The position numbers and the translations under genes are program-made. Below are positions 1 to 9,762 of a DNA stretch of 64,000 nucleotides, one piece after another. Origin of the DNA: Taiwanofungus camphoratus (lineage: Eukaryota; Basidiomycota; Agaricomycetes; Polyporales; Taiwanofungaceae); NCBI GenBank assembly GCA_003999685.1, contig CP021220.1:1922001-1986000 (forward strand). Direction: 5' to 3'. Below the pieces are notes generated by a model. The model saw only the letters and a list, made by a program, of their open reading frames with translations, did no database searches and was not told where the DNA came from. Each line of letters begins with the position of its first letter. Position 1 is the first letter of the stretch.

Positions 1-206
1 ACGAACGTCCAATATGGATCGTATAGAATATTTTGGTGCTGTATCTACTACCGTACTTAGAGGATGGTATTCCCAATCCAATATATGATCATGTTCAAAA
101 CCAGCAAGTGAGATATAACCAGACGATCTAATACGGAGAAGCGTGAAGCGTGCGAGGGATGCAGTAGTACTAGGAGGATGATAGACAATACGATGTCCAA
201 TAACGT

Positions 207-1553
207 TTAGCCAGATCCTGTTAATAAGAAAAGGTCAAAACTTGACAATACCCAAAAGGCCACACGGAAACCTACCGCCGGAATAGACCTTGCCGAACAG
301 GACCTGCTGCAACTTGTCGTACAGTGAGAGCACACCAGCACCAGCAACACCACGAAGAATGTTGGCACCAGCACCCTTGAAAAGGGACTTGGGACCCTCC
401 TTGGCGATGATCTGGGATCCGGCGTCGAACATGGACTTGTAGTGAACGGCACCACCAGAAGTCATCATCATGCGACGACTAATATAGTGGTTAATTTAGA
501 TAATTGTAGGAATAGACTTTAACGTACCGAATGGTATCCAGAGGGTATGAAGCAAGACCAGCACCAATGGTGACACCCCAACCGAGAATGAAGGAACCCA
601 CGAAGGAACCCTCAAGGGCACCGACAAGAACGACAGGCTCTGTGATGGATGTCAACGGACGTACATGATAAAATGACGCACACTTACTGAGTGAGTCGTA
701 AACGCCGAAGTAAAGACCCCGGTAGACAATGATTCCAACGACAGACGGGACGAAACCACGGTAGAGACCGGCAATACCATCGGATGCAAGTGTCTTCTTA
801 TAGACATCAACCAAACCGTTGAATTGACGAGCTCCTCCACCTTTAGCAGACTTAGCGTCGTTTGCAAGACGAGTACGCGCGTAGTCAAGAGAGTACACGA
901 AGAGCAAAGACGAGGCACCAGCGGCACCACCAGAAGCGACGTTACCAGCGAACCACTTCCAGTAACCATCCTGCTTCTTGAAACCAAACAACGCCTTAAA
1001 GTAATCCTCTGTTGGATTGATCAACAACTGGGCTCGTGACTGATAGGTGAAGACGCACTGAAAGCGAAGTTTAACGCCTGGGTGGGGAAGTACCGGATGA
1101 CGTTGGCCGTGTTACCCCTCCACAAAGAGACAAGACCCTCATCACGGTAGGTACGTGAGAAGCAATCAACGATACCCTTGTAAGGAGTCGCCAGACGACC
1201 CTGCTTGATCTGCAACACCGGAACGTGTTACTAGACAAGCGAAGCTGGAAGCACACAAGCACGCACCATCTCATCCTGGTTCTGGACGAGGAGCTTGATT
1301 CGCTCAATGGGTGCGGCACTAGTCTTGGCGACGGCCTAGAAACGTAGACATGGTTAAGCAAAGTAGAAAGAAGGGGCCCAGAACAGAACACTCACCGCTG
1401 AGACACCGCCCATCAGGAAATCGGCTGCGTAGATGTGCCAGGTCAGCAAACGTCATAATGGCCGGGCCTCGAGCGCGCGGGGACGAAATGCACTGGAAAA
1501 AATTGAGACGCACTGGCGAACTCCTTGGGCGTCTTGCCCTTCTTGTCGGCCAT
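207..1553 (-). CDS. AAC: Mitochondrial ADP/ATP carrier (adenine nucleotide translocator)
   Basis: Exchanges cytosolic ADP for matrix ATP across the mitochondrial inner membrane. Eight exons, read on the minus strand: 1553-1514, 1424-1396, 1335-1267, 1209-1059, 1008-688, 639-528, 478-276, 217-207; they sum to 936 nt (311 aa), the usual family length. The signature RRRMMM of ADP/ATP carriers spans the 528/478 junction, and the mitochondrial carrier motif PxDxxR occurs as PIERIK and PLDTIR. The tripartite carrier fold with six membrane segments follows from the family. The last exon is only 11 nt and supplies the end of the conserved C-terminus GGSG; without it the reading runs into intron sequence. 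The ATG at 1553 gives [12 protein letters not shown], a short hydrophilic N-terminus as in other fungal carriers. All introns are 48-89 bp with GT-AG ends. Very confident of identity, slightly less of each junction. Confidence 0.96.
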
Positions 1554-1974
1554 TTTGGAGAAGGATAAACCGAGGAGGGGGAAGGGTAGAAACTGAGTGG
1601 AGGTGGATGATGGACAAGTTGAAGAAGAAAAAAGCTCGTGCGAACCGCTCAAGTACCATTTCGGAAGCTGCCGGAGAGTGCCGGCAAAAACAACCCCGAG
1701 TACCACCGACTGTCACTGCCAGCGCATAAGTTGGCAGCGCGCCCGGCCCGAGCGAAAGCTGCACCGACGCGACCCCTTGTTTCAGTTCGACTCGCGGGGA
1801 CCAGCACGTTGTTTATCGTTCAACGGGAGGCACCCGAGAACGAAGCGCGCATTGGTACTTATTATCCCGGTAATAAAAGATGTGCTACTCTATGGAACAA
1901 AATCAGCTCAGCACAACGACCCGTAGAAACTTCTCGATACGAGGAACCTCCCCACACAACCAACGCCCCACAAG
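1554..1974. promoter_or_regulatory. Upstream region of the ADP/ATP carrier gene
   Basis: Lies between the carrier start codon and the 3' end of the SUMO ligase gene. It is GC-rich near the carrier and carries no open frame with recognisable protein similarity. It must hold the carrier promoter and the end of the neighbour's 3' UTR; I see no clear TATA box. Confidence 0.5.
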
Positions 1975-4581
1975 CTATGACCGCCATGTCTCAGGCGATG
2001 AGGAGTCCCCGCTATTGGTCCTGGGTAGGTACGGATTCACTGCTGAATTATTGTAATAACCGTTGCCATGGGGCGGTCGTGGGGGCACTGTCGGTAGTGG
2101 CGGAAGTGAGTAGCCTGAATACGCCTGCGCGCCAGGATTGTACGAGGAGATATAGGGAGGCATTGATAAAGACGGACCATTGGTAGCATGGCGCGGTGGT
2201 GGTGCCAGATGACGCGACCCATTCATATATGCTGAGCTAGGCCCACTGTTACTTGACCCTGGTGAAGATGACTGCGCCGCTCCATTTGTGCGCGATTTCT
2301 TCCAAATCGGCTCCGTTGGAGATGGAACGTCACCCTCTATATTCTTCCTCTTTCGCGTCGGTGGTGGCGAGTCCTCTTCATCAGAATCCAACGTAAGGTC
2401 GATCACGTCTGTGTCCTGTGTCTGTGATCGAGGTGGCTGCGACACCTGAGATAGGTTTATGCTGGATGGAACGTGGCTTTCGTATGATGGTGATAGCTCT
2501 CTCTTCACTCTGCCTTCGTCCTCATCATCAGAATCCAGGACAACGATCTCGGCGTCGCTTGGTCGCAGATTGTTCTCGCCGACCACATCGTGCACGCCTT
2601 TTGGCATCAACTTCGCGGGGGAACGGGAACGCCGCTTTGAAGGAGATGCAGGCTTCAGCGGTGTAGGTGCTTTCGAGGACACATGCGCCACTTTCCACTG
2701 TGCCGAACCATAATTATTGTCGGAGGAATGCCATTGCCCGTCCGCTTCCACAATGACATCTTCCACATCCTCCGGTGTTGCGTTCAAGATCTCGTCGAAA
2801 TACCTGCATTCAAATATGGGGTTATCTGTGCTTGCAGGCTCTGAAATGCTTACCCGTCCACAATTAAGTCCTCAACATTTAGAGCCTTCTCACAAACAGG
2901 ACACAGCCAAGTTGTTGTCTGCTCCATTAGAGAAAACCACGACAGCGCATCAAAACATTGTGAGTGCACGCATTGCGAAGAGCGGCAAGGTGTGCTGATA
3001 CGCATATAACTCAACTGTGAATATGCATTTTATGAATGGTTGAAGGGGAAACACCATTGCGTGAGCTTACTGGGCATTTTAATGACATTTTTTGGTGCCC
3101 TGCTACAATATCATCATCCACTGATGATGCCTGGATCACTGTCTTTACCGTTCAATAATTAGCATGAATGTGAGCATGATGAGACGCACTTTTATCGAGT
3201 ATTTCCTGGCTGCTTTTGTACTTGCCCTTTTTTAGTCGATCAATAAGTTGCTCTACTGTGGTGGTTTCAACAAGCATGACTACAAGATAGAATTTCTACC
3301 AACGAGAATTTTCAGTCCATCAACAAAGCTCTATAGAGAAGTAACACACCTTTGACTGAACAGGTTGCTGACTGTTGACATAAACCATCTCAATCCGGTT
3401 CGACGCTCCGTTGGAGATCCTCAGAGACTTTCCCAAGTCAGGAGGTGGTGCTGTACCTGGTTTTTTCTTCATTCCTTTGAGGTTCGCTGTCAACGGCACA
3501 CTATTCACCCGAACCTCGCATGTAGGCGGAAACTCGATCGGACATAAACCAGAAGCGCTTCGAAATGGTGAAGAAGGCGAGTAATAAGACGATGATGTAC
3601 AATATAAACGAAGCTGATATTTGGGACTGAGCTAAGGTAAGTAATGATCCATGAGGCCGAACTATCGACGAACTCACAATGTAGAGTTTAGCTTCGCCAC
3701 CATGTCGTTGTTGATAGTGAATTGCAGTGTTTGTTGACGACGATCCATGGCGCTGGTCGATTCTGGTAAATGGTGAAGATCAAGACCAAAACAAAGCAAG
3801 ATTTCACTGGACGGACCTGGACATTCCACTACAGAAGAAACAGCACGCTCAATGCGGAAGAAGGGCGAAGGCTTAAATCGGATATCTGTTGACAACTGTC
3901 TCAACCATTAGACGGACCATTGAGCTGTTTGTACGCACTAGAACTGGGTGCAACAGGAACTGAAGACGTGGATGTAGGAGGAGCAGTGGGTCTCCGGGGC
4001 GGTGCATACGGATCATAGCGGGGTATCGTGCTTGAGCTGCCTGAGACGCCAGAATGATAACTGTGATTCGCAGATACAGACGCAGGATACGTGCTATGGG
4101 ATGCAGTAGAAGAGGAATACGACTGGTCGGCGGTCATTCTAGCAGGACTATACCTATATTATGCGCAAGAATGTCAGCATCGATTCAAATGGTCGACACC
4201 GGTTGCTGCAGTTGATATAGAGCTGCAACAAGACAGACTAAACAAGTTTCAACATTCACGGATGAGACTCACACTCCCTGCTGTCTGACTTGACTAAGAA
4301 TGGCTTTACCCTTGGTCCACTTCTCTGTGCTGGTGTTATGCCTCCACACCTCCATCTCTCGCGTTATTCTGTCAATGAGCTCCTGCTTCTTGCCAGACTT
4401 GGTGAAATTGGTTCCACACTCCTCGTTGAATCCTGTCAGTATTTGCTTCAGGCGATCAACGGTGTTGTGTTTCACGTTATGTCGAAAGGCCTGCGGGAGA
4501 GGCGATGTTGTTATGGGCAGGGATTATGGAGAAGGTGTCAGGGCGCACCTCAAAGTCTGACCAGACACTTGGGCTAGCCAT
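1975..4581 (-). CDS. SIZ1: SIZ/PIAS-type E3 SUMO-protein ligase
   Basis: Promotes transfer of SUMO from Ubc9 to nuclear substrates. Ten exons: 4581-4549, 4490-4273, 4153-3939, 3885-3817, 3762-3678, 3626-3350, 3295-3190, 3138-3071, 3014-2854, 2803-1975; sum 2061 nt (686 aa). Domains in order: SAP DNA-binding motif (about residues 11-50, LKQILTGFNEECG), a Ser/Pro-rich linker, PINIT domain (about 155-335, FKPSPFFRIE and KYQLRLY), and SP-RING (about 348-410) with the Cys/His pattern of MSLKCPLSYMRISTPC, then CVHSQCF and LCPVCEK. The C-terminal tail has two SUMO-interacting motifs, EIVVLDSDDEDE (about 496) and VIDLTLDSDEED (about 544), then a Pro/Ser-rich end. The order SAP-PINIT-SP-RING-SIM is that of Siz1/Pli1/PIAS. 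The start at 4581 gives MASPSVWSDFE leading straight into SAP. It shares a 214 bp divergent promoter with the NudC gene. Confidence 0.93.
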
Positions 4582-4795
4582 CTGAATGTTGACTAGAGCA
4601 CAACGGCGGCTGGTGTCGATGCGAACGAAGGCAAGAGTGAACGCAGTGTCGAGTGCAGTCCCATCTGGACCTCAGTTAGACTCAGCCACCGCTCAGTGAT
4701 CGTGGGAAAATGGGAAATAGCTCCTCCACAGCTTGAAATCGATAACCTACAAACCCGTGAAACTACGTACTTAAATTCAGTGCACCTACAATTCC
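4582..4795. promoter_or_regulatory. Divergent promoter, SUMO ligase / NudC
   Basis: The two start codons point away from each other across 214 bp. No other gene fits here, so both promoters and 5' UTRs must share this stretch. Confidence 0.5.
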
Positions 4796-5694
4796 ATGAT
4801 GTCGGCTGAAGTAGATGACTATGACAAGCTTTCGAAGGAGGAAAGGGAAGCTCGCGACAAGGCTGATCGTGCACGCGAGGTAGCGGAGCAGGCTGGTATG
4901 CATGTCTCAACTCGGTCGTATGGCGTCGGTCTGCATTCACCGATGTCTCAGCTTTGCCATACACTTGGAGGCAGGAATTAGGTGAAGTTGATATAGTAGT
5001 CCCAGTGCCAAAGGGAACTCGAGGAAGGGATTTGAACGTCGTCATACAGAAGAAAAGACTCAGCGTAGGACTCAAGGGCAAGGAGGCCATTATGGGCGGC
5101 GAATTGTGTAAAGAGATCAAGGTCGAAGAGAGCACTTGGATGTTAGGTACGTATGAATGGCATCGGTATAGATCGTTTTGACTTCTCACAACATTTCAGA
5201 GGATCAACAAGCAGTTCATATACACATCGAAAAGCTAAACAAGCAGCAATGGTGGGAAAATGTACTCACCCATCATCCTAAGATCGACACAACCAAAATC
5301 CAGCCAGAAAACAGCAAGCTCAGCGATTTAGATGGCGAGACAAGGTATGAACACGCAGTCCAGTGTCATGCTTTGGGCTTACTTCTTGTCGATAGAGGAA
5401 TGGTAGAGAAAATGATGGTAGGTCAACACCCTATCTGATTGTGACAGGATTTACCATGCGCTCTTCCATAGTTCGATAACCAGCAGAAGGTATTATACTA
5501 TTATTAATTCTCATGTCTATCTCATCCGATTCGCAGCAAATGGGGAAATCTACCTCTGATGAGCTCAAGAAGATGGAGGTCAGTCAAAGTTACCTTTTCA
5601 TTTTCAAAATTCATTCTGAACCTTATCATAGGCTTTGAAAAACTTTCAAGCAGCTCACCCGGAGCTTGATTTCTCGAATGCTAAAATCTCATAA
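4796..5694 (+). CDS. nudC: NudC-family CS-domain protein (nuclear movement protein)
   Basis: A p23/Hsp20-like co-chaperone that works with Hsp90 and supports the dynein/LIS1 pathway of nuclear migration. Seven exons: 4796-4895, 4952-5146, 5200-5344, 5396-5417, 5472-5489, 5537-5578, 5632-5694; sum 585 nt (194 aa). Residues 1-33 form a charged helix. The CS domain follows (about 36-130) with the family motifs [27 protein letters not shown] and [20 protein letters not shown]. The C-terminal helix is PELDFSN. The two small exons of 22 and 18 nt are needed for the conserved stretch MVEKMMFDNQQKQMGKSTS. A second ATG directly follows the first, so the true start may be one codon later (MSAEVDD). Converges with the ESF1 gene, leaving 188 bp between stop codons. 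Confidence 0.94.
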
Positions 5695-5882
5695 CTACTT
5701 ATGGCGTTGTCCATCTTAGTACTGCAAGACCGTGCAGTGTTGGAAGTTATCTGAAATACTATTGTAATGTACCATTTGTATGTCAACGGAAGGCTGCCAT
5801 TTGACGTCCCGATTAGTGCAATGTGTTTATCGATGCGTGGCATAGTTCGCACTACATACAGCATAAGGCGGCTCCACACCAA

Positions 5883-8283
5883 TTACAACTTACGCCTCTT
5901 TCCTACGCCTGGCTGTTCTACGACAGCGCTCTTCCGCTTCACGCTCTCTACTAGATTCTTTAAGTTGCCAGAGGTTTCTGATTCATTGACGGCAGCGGAT
6001 CTGTCGACTGTCGGTTTTTTCCCCGTTTGCCGTTTCGAGCGTTCCTCCAACAAAGCAGACATACTTTTTGTCTGCTTGAAGCTGTGAATTACAGTGTCAA
6101 ACATTTGAGATAGATACGAGGAATGACAAGTGTTACTCACTGAGGATTGCTAGGATCAATAGCATAAGAGTAGTCGTCGTGAATAGCCTTGAACCTCTCA
6201 TCCTTGACATCGATCGTGAAGTTCTCCTGGAGCTCATTGTCATCCTCAGCGTTCCTCTTGCCCTTCTTTTTCTTCCCTTTCTGTTTCTTCTCCGCCTTTA
6301 GTACCGCTCTCATGTTGAAGTGTTTTGGCTCATTGTCGACGCTATTGGAGGCTGCCAAGAGTGCTAGTTCCTCCGTTGTGGATACCGAACGCGATGTCGA
6401 CTGCGCGTGCTCTTGCCATTTCCCTTTATTTTTTCGCAGGTCCTCCTTTCTAGGTTTCTGATCCACCTCGTCATCTGCGTCCACCGACTCATTTTCGCTA
6501 TCTGCGGAGAAAAAATCGTCTTTGAAGTTAACTTTCTCTTTCTCATGATTTGTTGCCACCTCCTTCATTTCCTGTTTCCGCTTTCGTTTTTTCTCCTTCA
6601 TTTTACGTTGATATTTTTCTAGCGTAGTTTCGTCCTGTTCCAAATTCTTCGCTGTGCTGAGTCCCGGTGTGAACGTAATTTCCATGTCCACATCGCTGTC
6701 GTCGACCCGCTCTTTTCCCCACCCCTCTGGCAACTCGCTGTCACCACCCAGCAACAATGCCCGAAGCTTATCACGCGACACTGATTTCGCATCTTTAGCC
6801 CGGGAATAGTCTGGCTCATCGTCCGACCCAGAAGTGGAGGATGCGATGTAGGCTTTGAAATCGTTCTCTTCAATTTCCTTGCGGGAAAGACTCCTCCGTG
6901 TGATATGAACACGTTCTGGATCGTCCTCGTCCCATGTAAGCTTGACTTTTGAGTGCCGAAGGGCCTATGAAATGTGGTCAGGAGTGCGCAAAGGATGGAG
7001 ATGATGAAGCCTACATCCGTCACGAACTCAAGACCTTTAAAAGGAACATTCAAGTCATCTATAGCTTCGTCACTGAACACAGATAAGAAAAACCCATATA
7101 ATTCACTGACTCTTTACATACCGGTAGCTATCATCAAAGGCCATGTCATCTGGGACAAAACTCAAGTCGAATACGTTTGCGGACCGCTCAAGCTCTGTCC
7201 CTTCCAGTTCGGAGTAGATATGCGAAGCCGCTTCTACGGTATCACACTCGACAATTGCATAAAAATATCTTCATTCAACATTATGAGCTACATATATGTC
7301 TATAGAACGGAGGTGAACTTACCGTAATCGTTCCAGCTGATATTTCCTCAGCACATCCTCATCATAGTCCTCTTCATTGCCGACCTCAAAGATAGTACGT
7401 TCATTGATGTCTTCTTCATCTTCGAGCGCCTTGTTTTTCTTGAATATTTCCGCCGGAGGCCCTTCCTTCTCCTCCCTCGCCATACGCACTTTCCCGAATT
7501 CACTCGGATAGATTCGCACACTCAACACTCTCCCGCGAACAACGCCAGCTGCAGCCGTCTTGGAAGCCCGTTGCTTTCTATAGCTAGTAGTATCGGAAGT
7601 ACGTGCTGGGACCGAGACGGACGCAGTTGGCGACACAAGTGAAGAGAATATCTTGTACAGGTGAACAGCACGGACATGGTCCCAGTCTAGGTTCACAACG
7701 GCAAGTCGACGTGTACGCTGAGCATCCGGAACTTCCTTTCTGTCTTCATCTGGGTTCTCTTTCGCATAAGCAGCCGCTTGTGCGTCTAGCTCAGCGTAAG
7801 TATCTTCGTCCAAGTCAATTTCGGCCTCCTCGCTATCCTCAGGAACTGGAATTGGCTGAGTGACCTCCCGACCCAAGTTGATGATGCCGTTTCTCTCGTC
7901 CTCTTCTTCAGCTTCTTGCACGTTGTTATCTTCTTCATCAGATGACTCAAGTAGGACTACTCCTCGCGCATAGTCTGGCCCTGCTTCCTGCTCAATGGTC
8001 GCCTCATCCTGTTCGAGGCGGTAAAATCGACGCAAGTGATCCTTGTCGTGGTCGTCTGAAAGCGATCTTCCGTACTTGTCCACGCGTCCTGTTGATCAAC
8101 AAAGTCATGAAGACTTACGATGCCGACGAGATATACAAGCACACCTTTCCCCTTCTTACTCTTCTTCCTCCCACTATCAAAAACAGCCTTGAATCTGTCA
8201 TCTACCGTGACCTTTGACTCCTCCTTTCTGATACGACGAAAGCGAGGATCTGTTTTGAATCTGGCAAAACGCGGGTCCGACAT
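5883..8283 (-). CDS. ESF1: ESF1-like nucleolar pre-rRNA processing protein
   Basis: Nucleolar factor for early 18S rRNA processing in small-subunit assembly. Six exons: 8283-8145, 8088-7323, 7268-7122, 7072-7015, 6964-6141, 6081-5883; sum 2133 nt (710 aa). The N-terminus MSDPRFARFKTDPRFRRIR is the family hallmark. A Glu/Asp-rich region precedes the conserved core (VVNLDWDHVRAVHLYKIFSS, VRIYPSEFG, then YFYAIVECDT and DMAFDDSYR). A lysine-rich acidic middle region (KEKKRKRKQE, KKQKGKKKKGKR) follows. The C-terminal NUC153 motif is DERFKAIHDDYSYAIDPSNP and FKQTKSM. The protein ends in the basic tail GKRRKL. Length is close to yeast and animal ESF1. Divergent from the repeat-peptide gene across 398 bp. 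Confidence 0.95.
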
Positions 8284-8681
8284 GGAGGAACCGCGAAGTC
8301 GCTGAGGACGAAGCAGCCAATCAGGACGAGCGAGGCCAAAACTAATGGTTATTGCCTAATTTGGCGATGTAGCTACCAGGAATCTCGATCACTTCTGATT
8401 GCAGCTGCCCGGGCAACGACCGCTTGCAACGACACGACTTGGTCTCTGATGTCTTTTATAGACCGCAACGCTCGGGTTTTTCTTCCCCGTCCCCTTTCTC
8501 GCACCCTTCTTGTCAGTGTTTCCTGGGCTCTTCCAGGCTCGTATTCTGCTAACACTCAATTTCTTTTTAGTTTCTTCCCACTCGCACCAGGCCGCCGGAC
8601 GACCCATTGAACGGTTGAACCGATCAGTACAGCCTTTTCGCATCATCACCTTGAAGCGCACTTTTGTTTTCCTCTTTCAAT
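8284..8681. promoter_or_regulatory. Divergent promoter, ESF1 / KEX2-type repeat peptide gene
   Basis: 398 bp between two outward-facing start codons. The half next to the repeat-peptide gene is rich in CT tracts (for example cctctttcaa just before its ATG), as is common around fungal transcription starts. A 90-codon minus-strand reading here shows no family similarity and is taken as chance. Confidence 0.5.
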
Positions 8682-9354
8682 ATGTTCATGTTCGGCAAGA
8701 CCGTTTGTGCCTTCTTGTTATCTGTTTTCATCGGACAGGCAGCCGCATATCCTATGCCCATGCCCTTGCGTGTAAGTGTAGGTGGTACGCTCTCAAGTTC
8801 AATTGTCCTGACGGGGAGTGTGTGTGCAGCACAGCCTTACTCGTCGTCTTGGCCCCCTTGATGTTATCCCTGCCTACATCAAGCGTAGCAACGATGTGAA
8901 CACCATCCCGGCTGAGATCCCTACGATGGCGCCCCAGGGAACCATCGAAGAATTTCATAACAAGCGTCTCGATGTGAATACGATACCTGCAGAGGTTCCA
9001 ACCATGGCGCCCCAGGGAACTATTGAGCAGTTCCACAACAAGCGTCTCGATGTCAACACAGTCCCTGCCGAAGTTCCTACTATGGCGCCCCAGGGAACAA
9101 TCGAGGAATTCCACAACAAGCGTCTCGACGTGAACACAATCCCTGCCGAAGTCCCCACGATGGCGCCACAAGGTTCTATCGAGGAATTCCATAATAAACG
9201 CCTTGATGTTAACACAATCCCTGCTGAGGTTCCTACCATGGCGCCTGGGGGTATTATTGAGGAATATCATAATAAGCGCTTGGACGTGAACACCATCCCT
9301 GCTGAGGTGCCTACAATGGCGCCTCAGGGATCTATCGAGGAGTTTCATAATTAA
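8682..9354 (+). CDS. Secreted KEX2-processed repeat peptide precursor
   Basis: Two exons, 8682-8771 and 8830-9354 (615 nt, 204 aa), joined in frame by a GTAAGT/GCAG intron. The start at 8682 opens a signal peptide: MFMFGK, then a hydrophobic core ending AFLLSVFIGQAAAYP. After a pro-region with RR (LTRR) and KR (AYIKR), the rest is six tandem units of 26 residues, each with a 24-residue core such as DVNTIPAEVPTMAPQG followed by a tail like TIEEFHN. Units are separated by KR, the cleavage signal of the Golgi protease KEX2; the last unit ends exactly at HN followed by the stop, so all six cores share the same C-terminus. This is the layout of fungal KEX2-processed repeat proteins, which yield secreted peptides (pheromones, repellents, toxins, cyclic RiPPs). 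The actual role is unknown. Cores are acidic and contain no Cys; Tyr is present in one core only, which argues against an ustiloxin-type product. Confidence 0.88.
8890..9351 (+). repeat. Six tandem 78 bp coding repeats
   Basis: Units begin at 8890, 8968, 9046, 9124, 9202 and 9280, spacing exactly 78 bp. Units differ mostly at synonymous third positions. Amino-acid changes are confined to a few sites (EI/EV, NTI/NTV, EEF/EQF/EEY, QGT/QGS/GGI), so selection appears to keep the peptide while the DNA drifts. Confidence 0.95.
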
Positions 9355-9762
9355 AACCTTGTAGGCCGCTTGACGAGAGTAATGCTACATGGCGGGGCCG
9401 TTTTAGGGAGGTACGTTCTGTGACTAACGTGCCATGTCTCGCACTGGCGCTACTGCTTGCACTTGCTGATACCTGACTATATGATAGGATGGATGCGCTC
9501 TTTGATTGTCGTGTTTGATGTGCTGGGTGGCTCGTATGACTCGTTGTGGGATTTTTTTACATTATTTCTCTTCGTGGTTCTCGAAGTTTTGTCAATCCTT
9601 TCACTTGTGTAAACTTGATAGCTTGATCGTTCGAGATTGGGATTATACGTGCTCGCCGCTTTCCCCGCAAAATGTATCGCACCGATTTTGCAAGAAATGC
9701 ATCATGCATTCTCTGGTCTGAAGTGTATATACTTACAAGCACGGCTTCACTCGTTTGCGAAG
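9355..9762. other. Intergenic, convergent 3' ends
   Basis: Lies between the stop of the repeat-peptide gene and the stop of the EED-like gene. It presumably holds both 3' UTRs. Short open frames exist but none shows protein-like composition or a family match. No RNA gene recognised. Confidence 0.5.

Noticed and set aside
8752-9348. 198-codon minus-strand open frame across the peptide repeats
   Set aside because: It is the antisense shadow of the tandem 78 bp units; the plus strand has signal peptide, intron and KR spacing, the minus strand nothing comparable.
8890-9351. Regularly spaced repeats suggesting a CRISPR-like array
   Set aside because: Units are contiguous 78 bp coding repeats with no spacers, in a eukaryotic genome.
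8682-9354. Alpha-pheromone or ustiloxin-type RiPP precursor
   Set aside because: Basidiomycete mating pheromones are CAAX lipopeptides, the cores do not resemble alpha-factor, and only one unit carries Tyr, which ustiloxin-type cyclisation needs. No UstY-like gene is adjacent.
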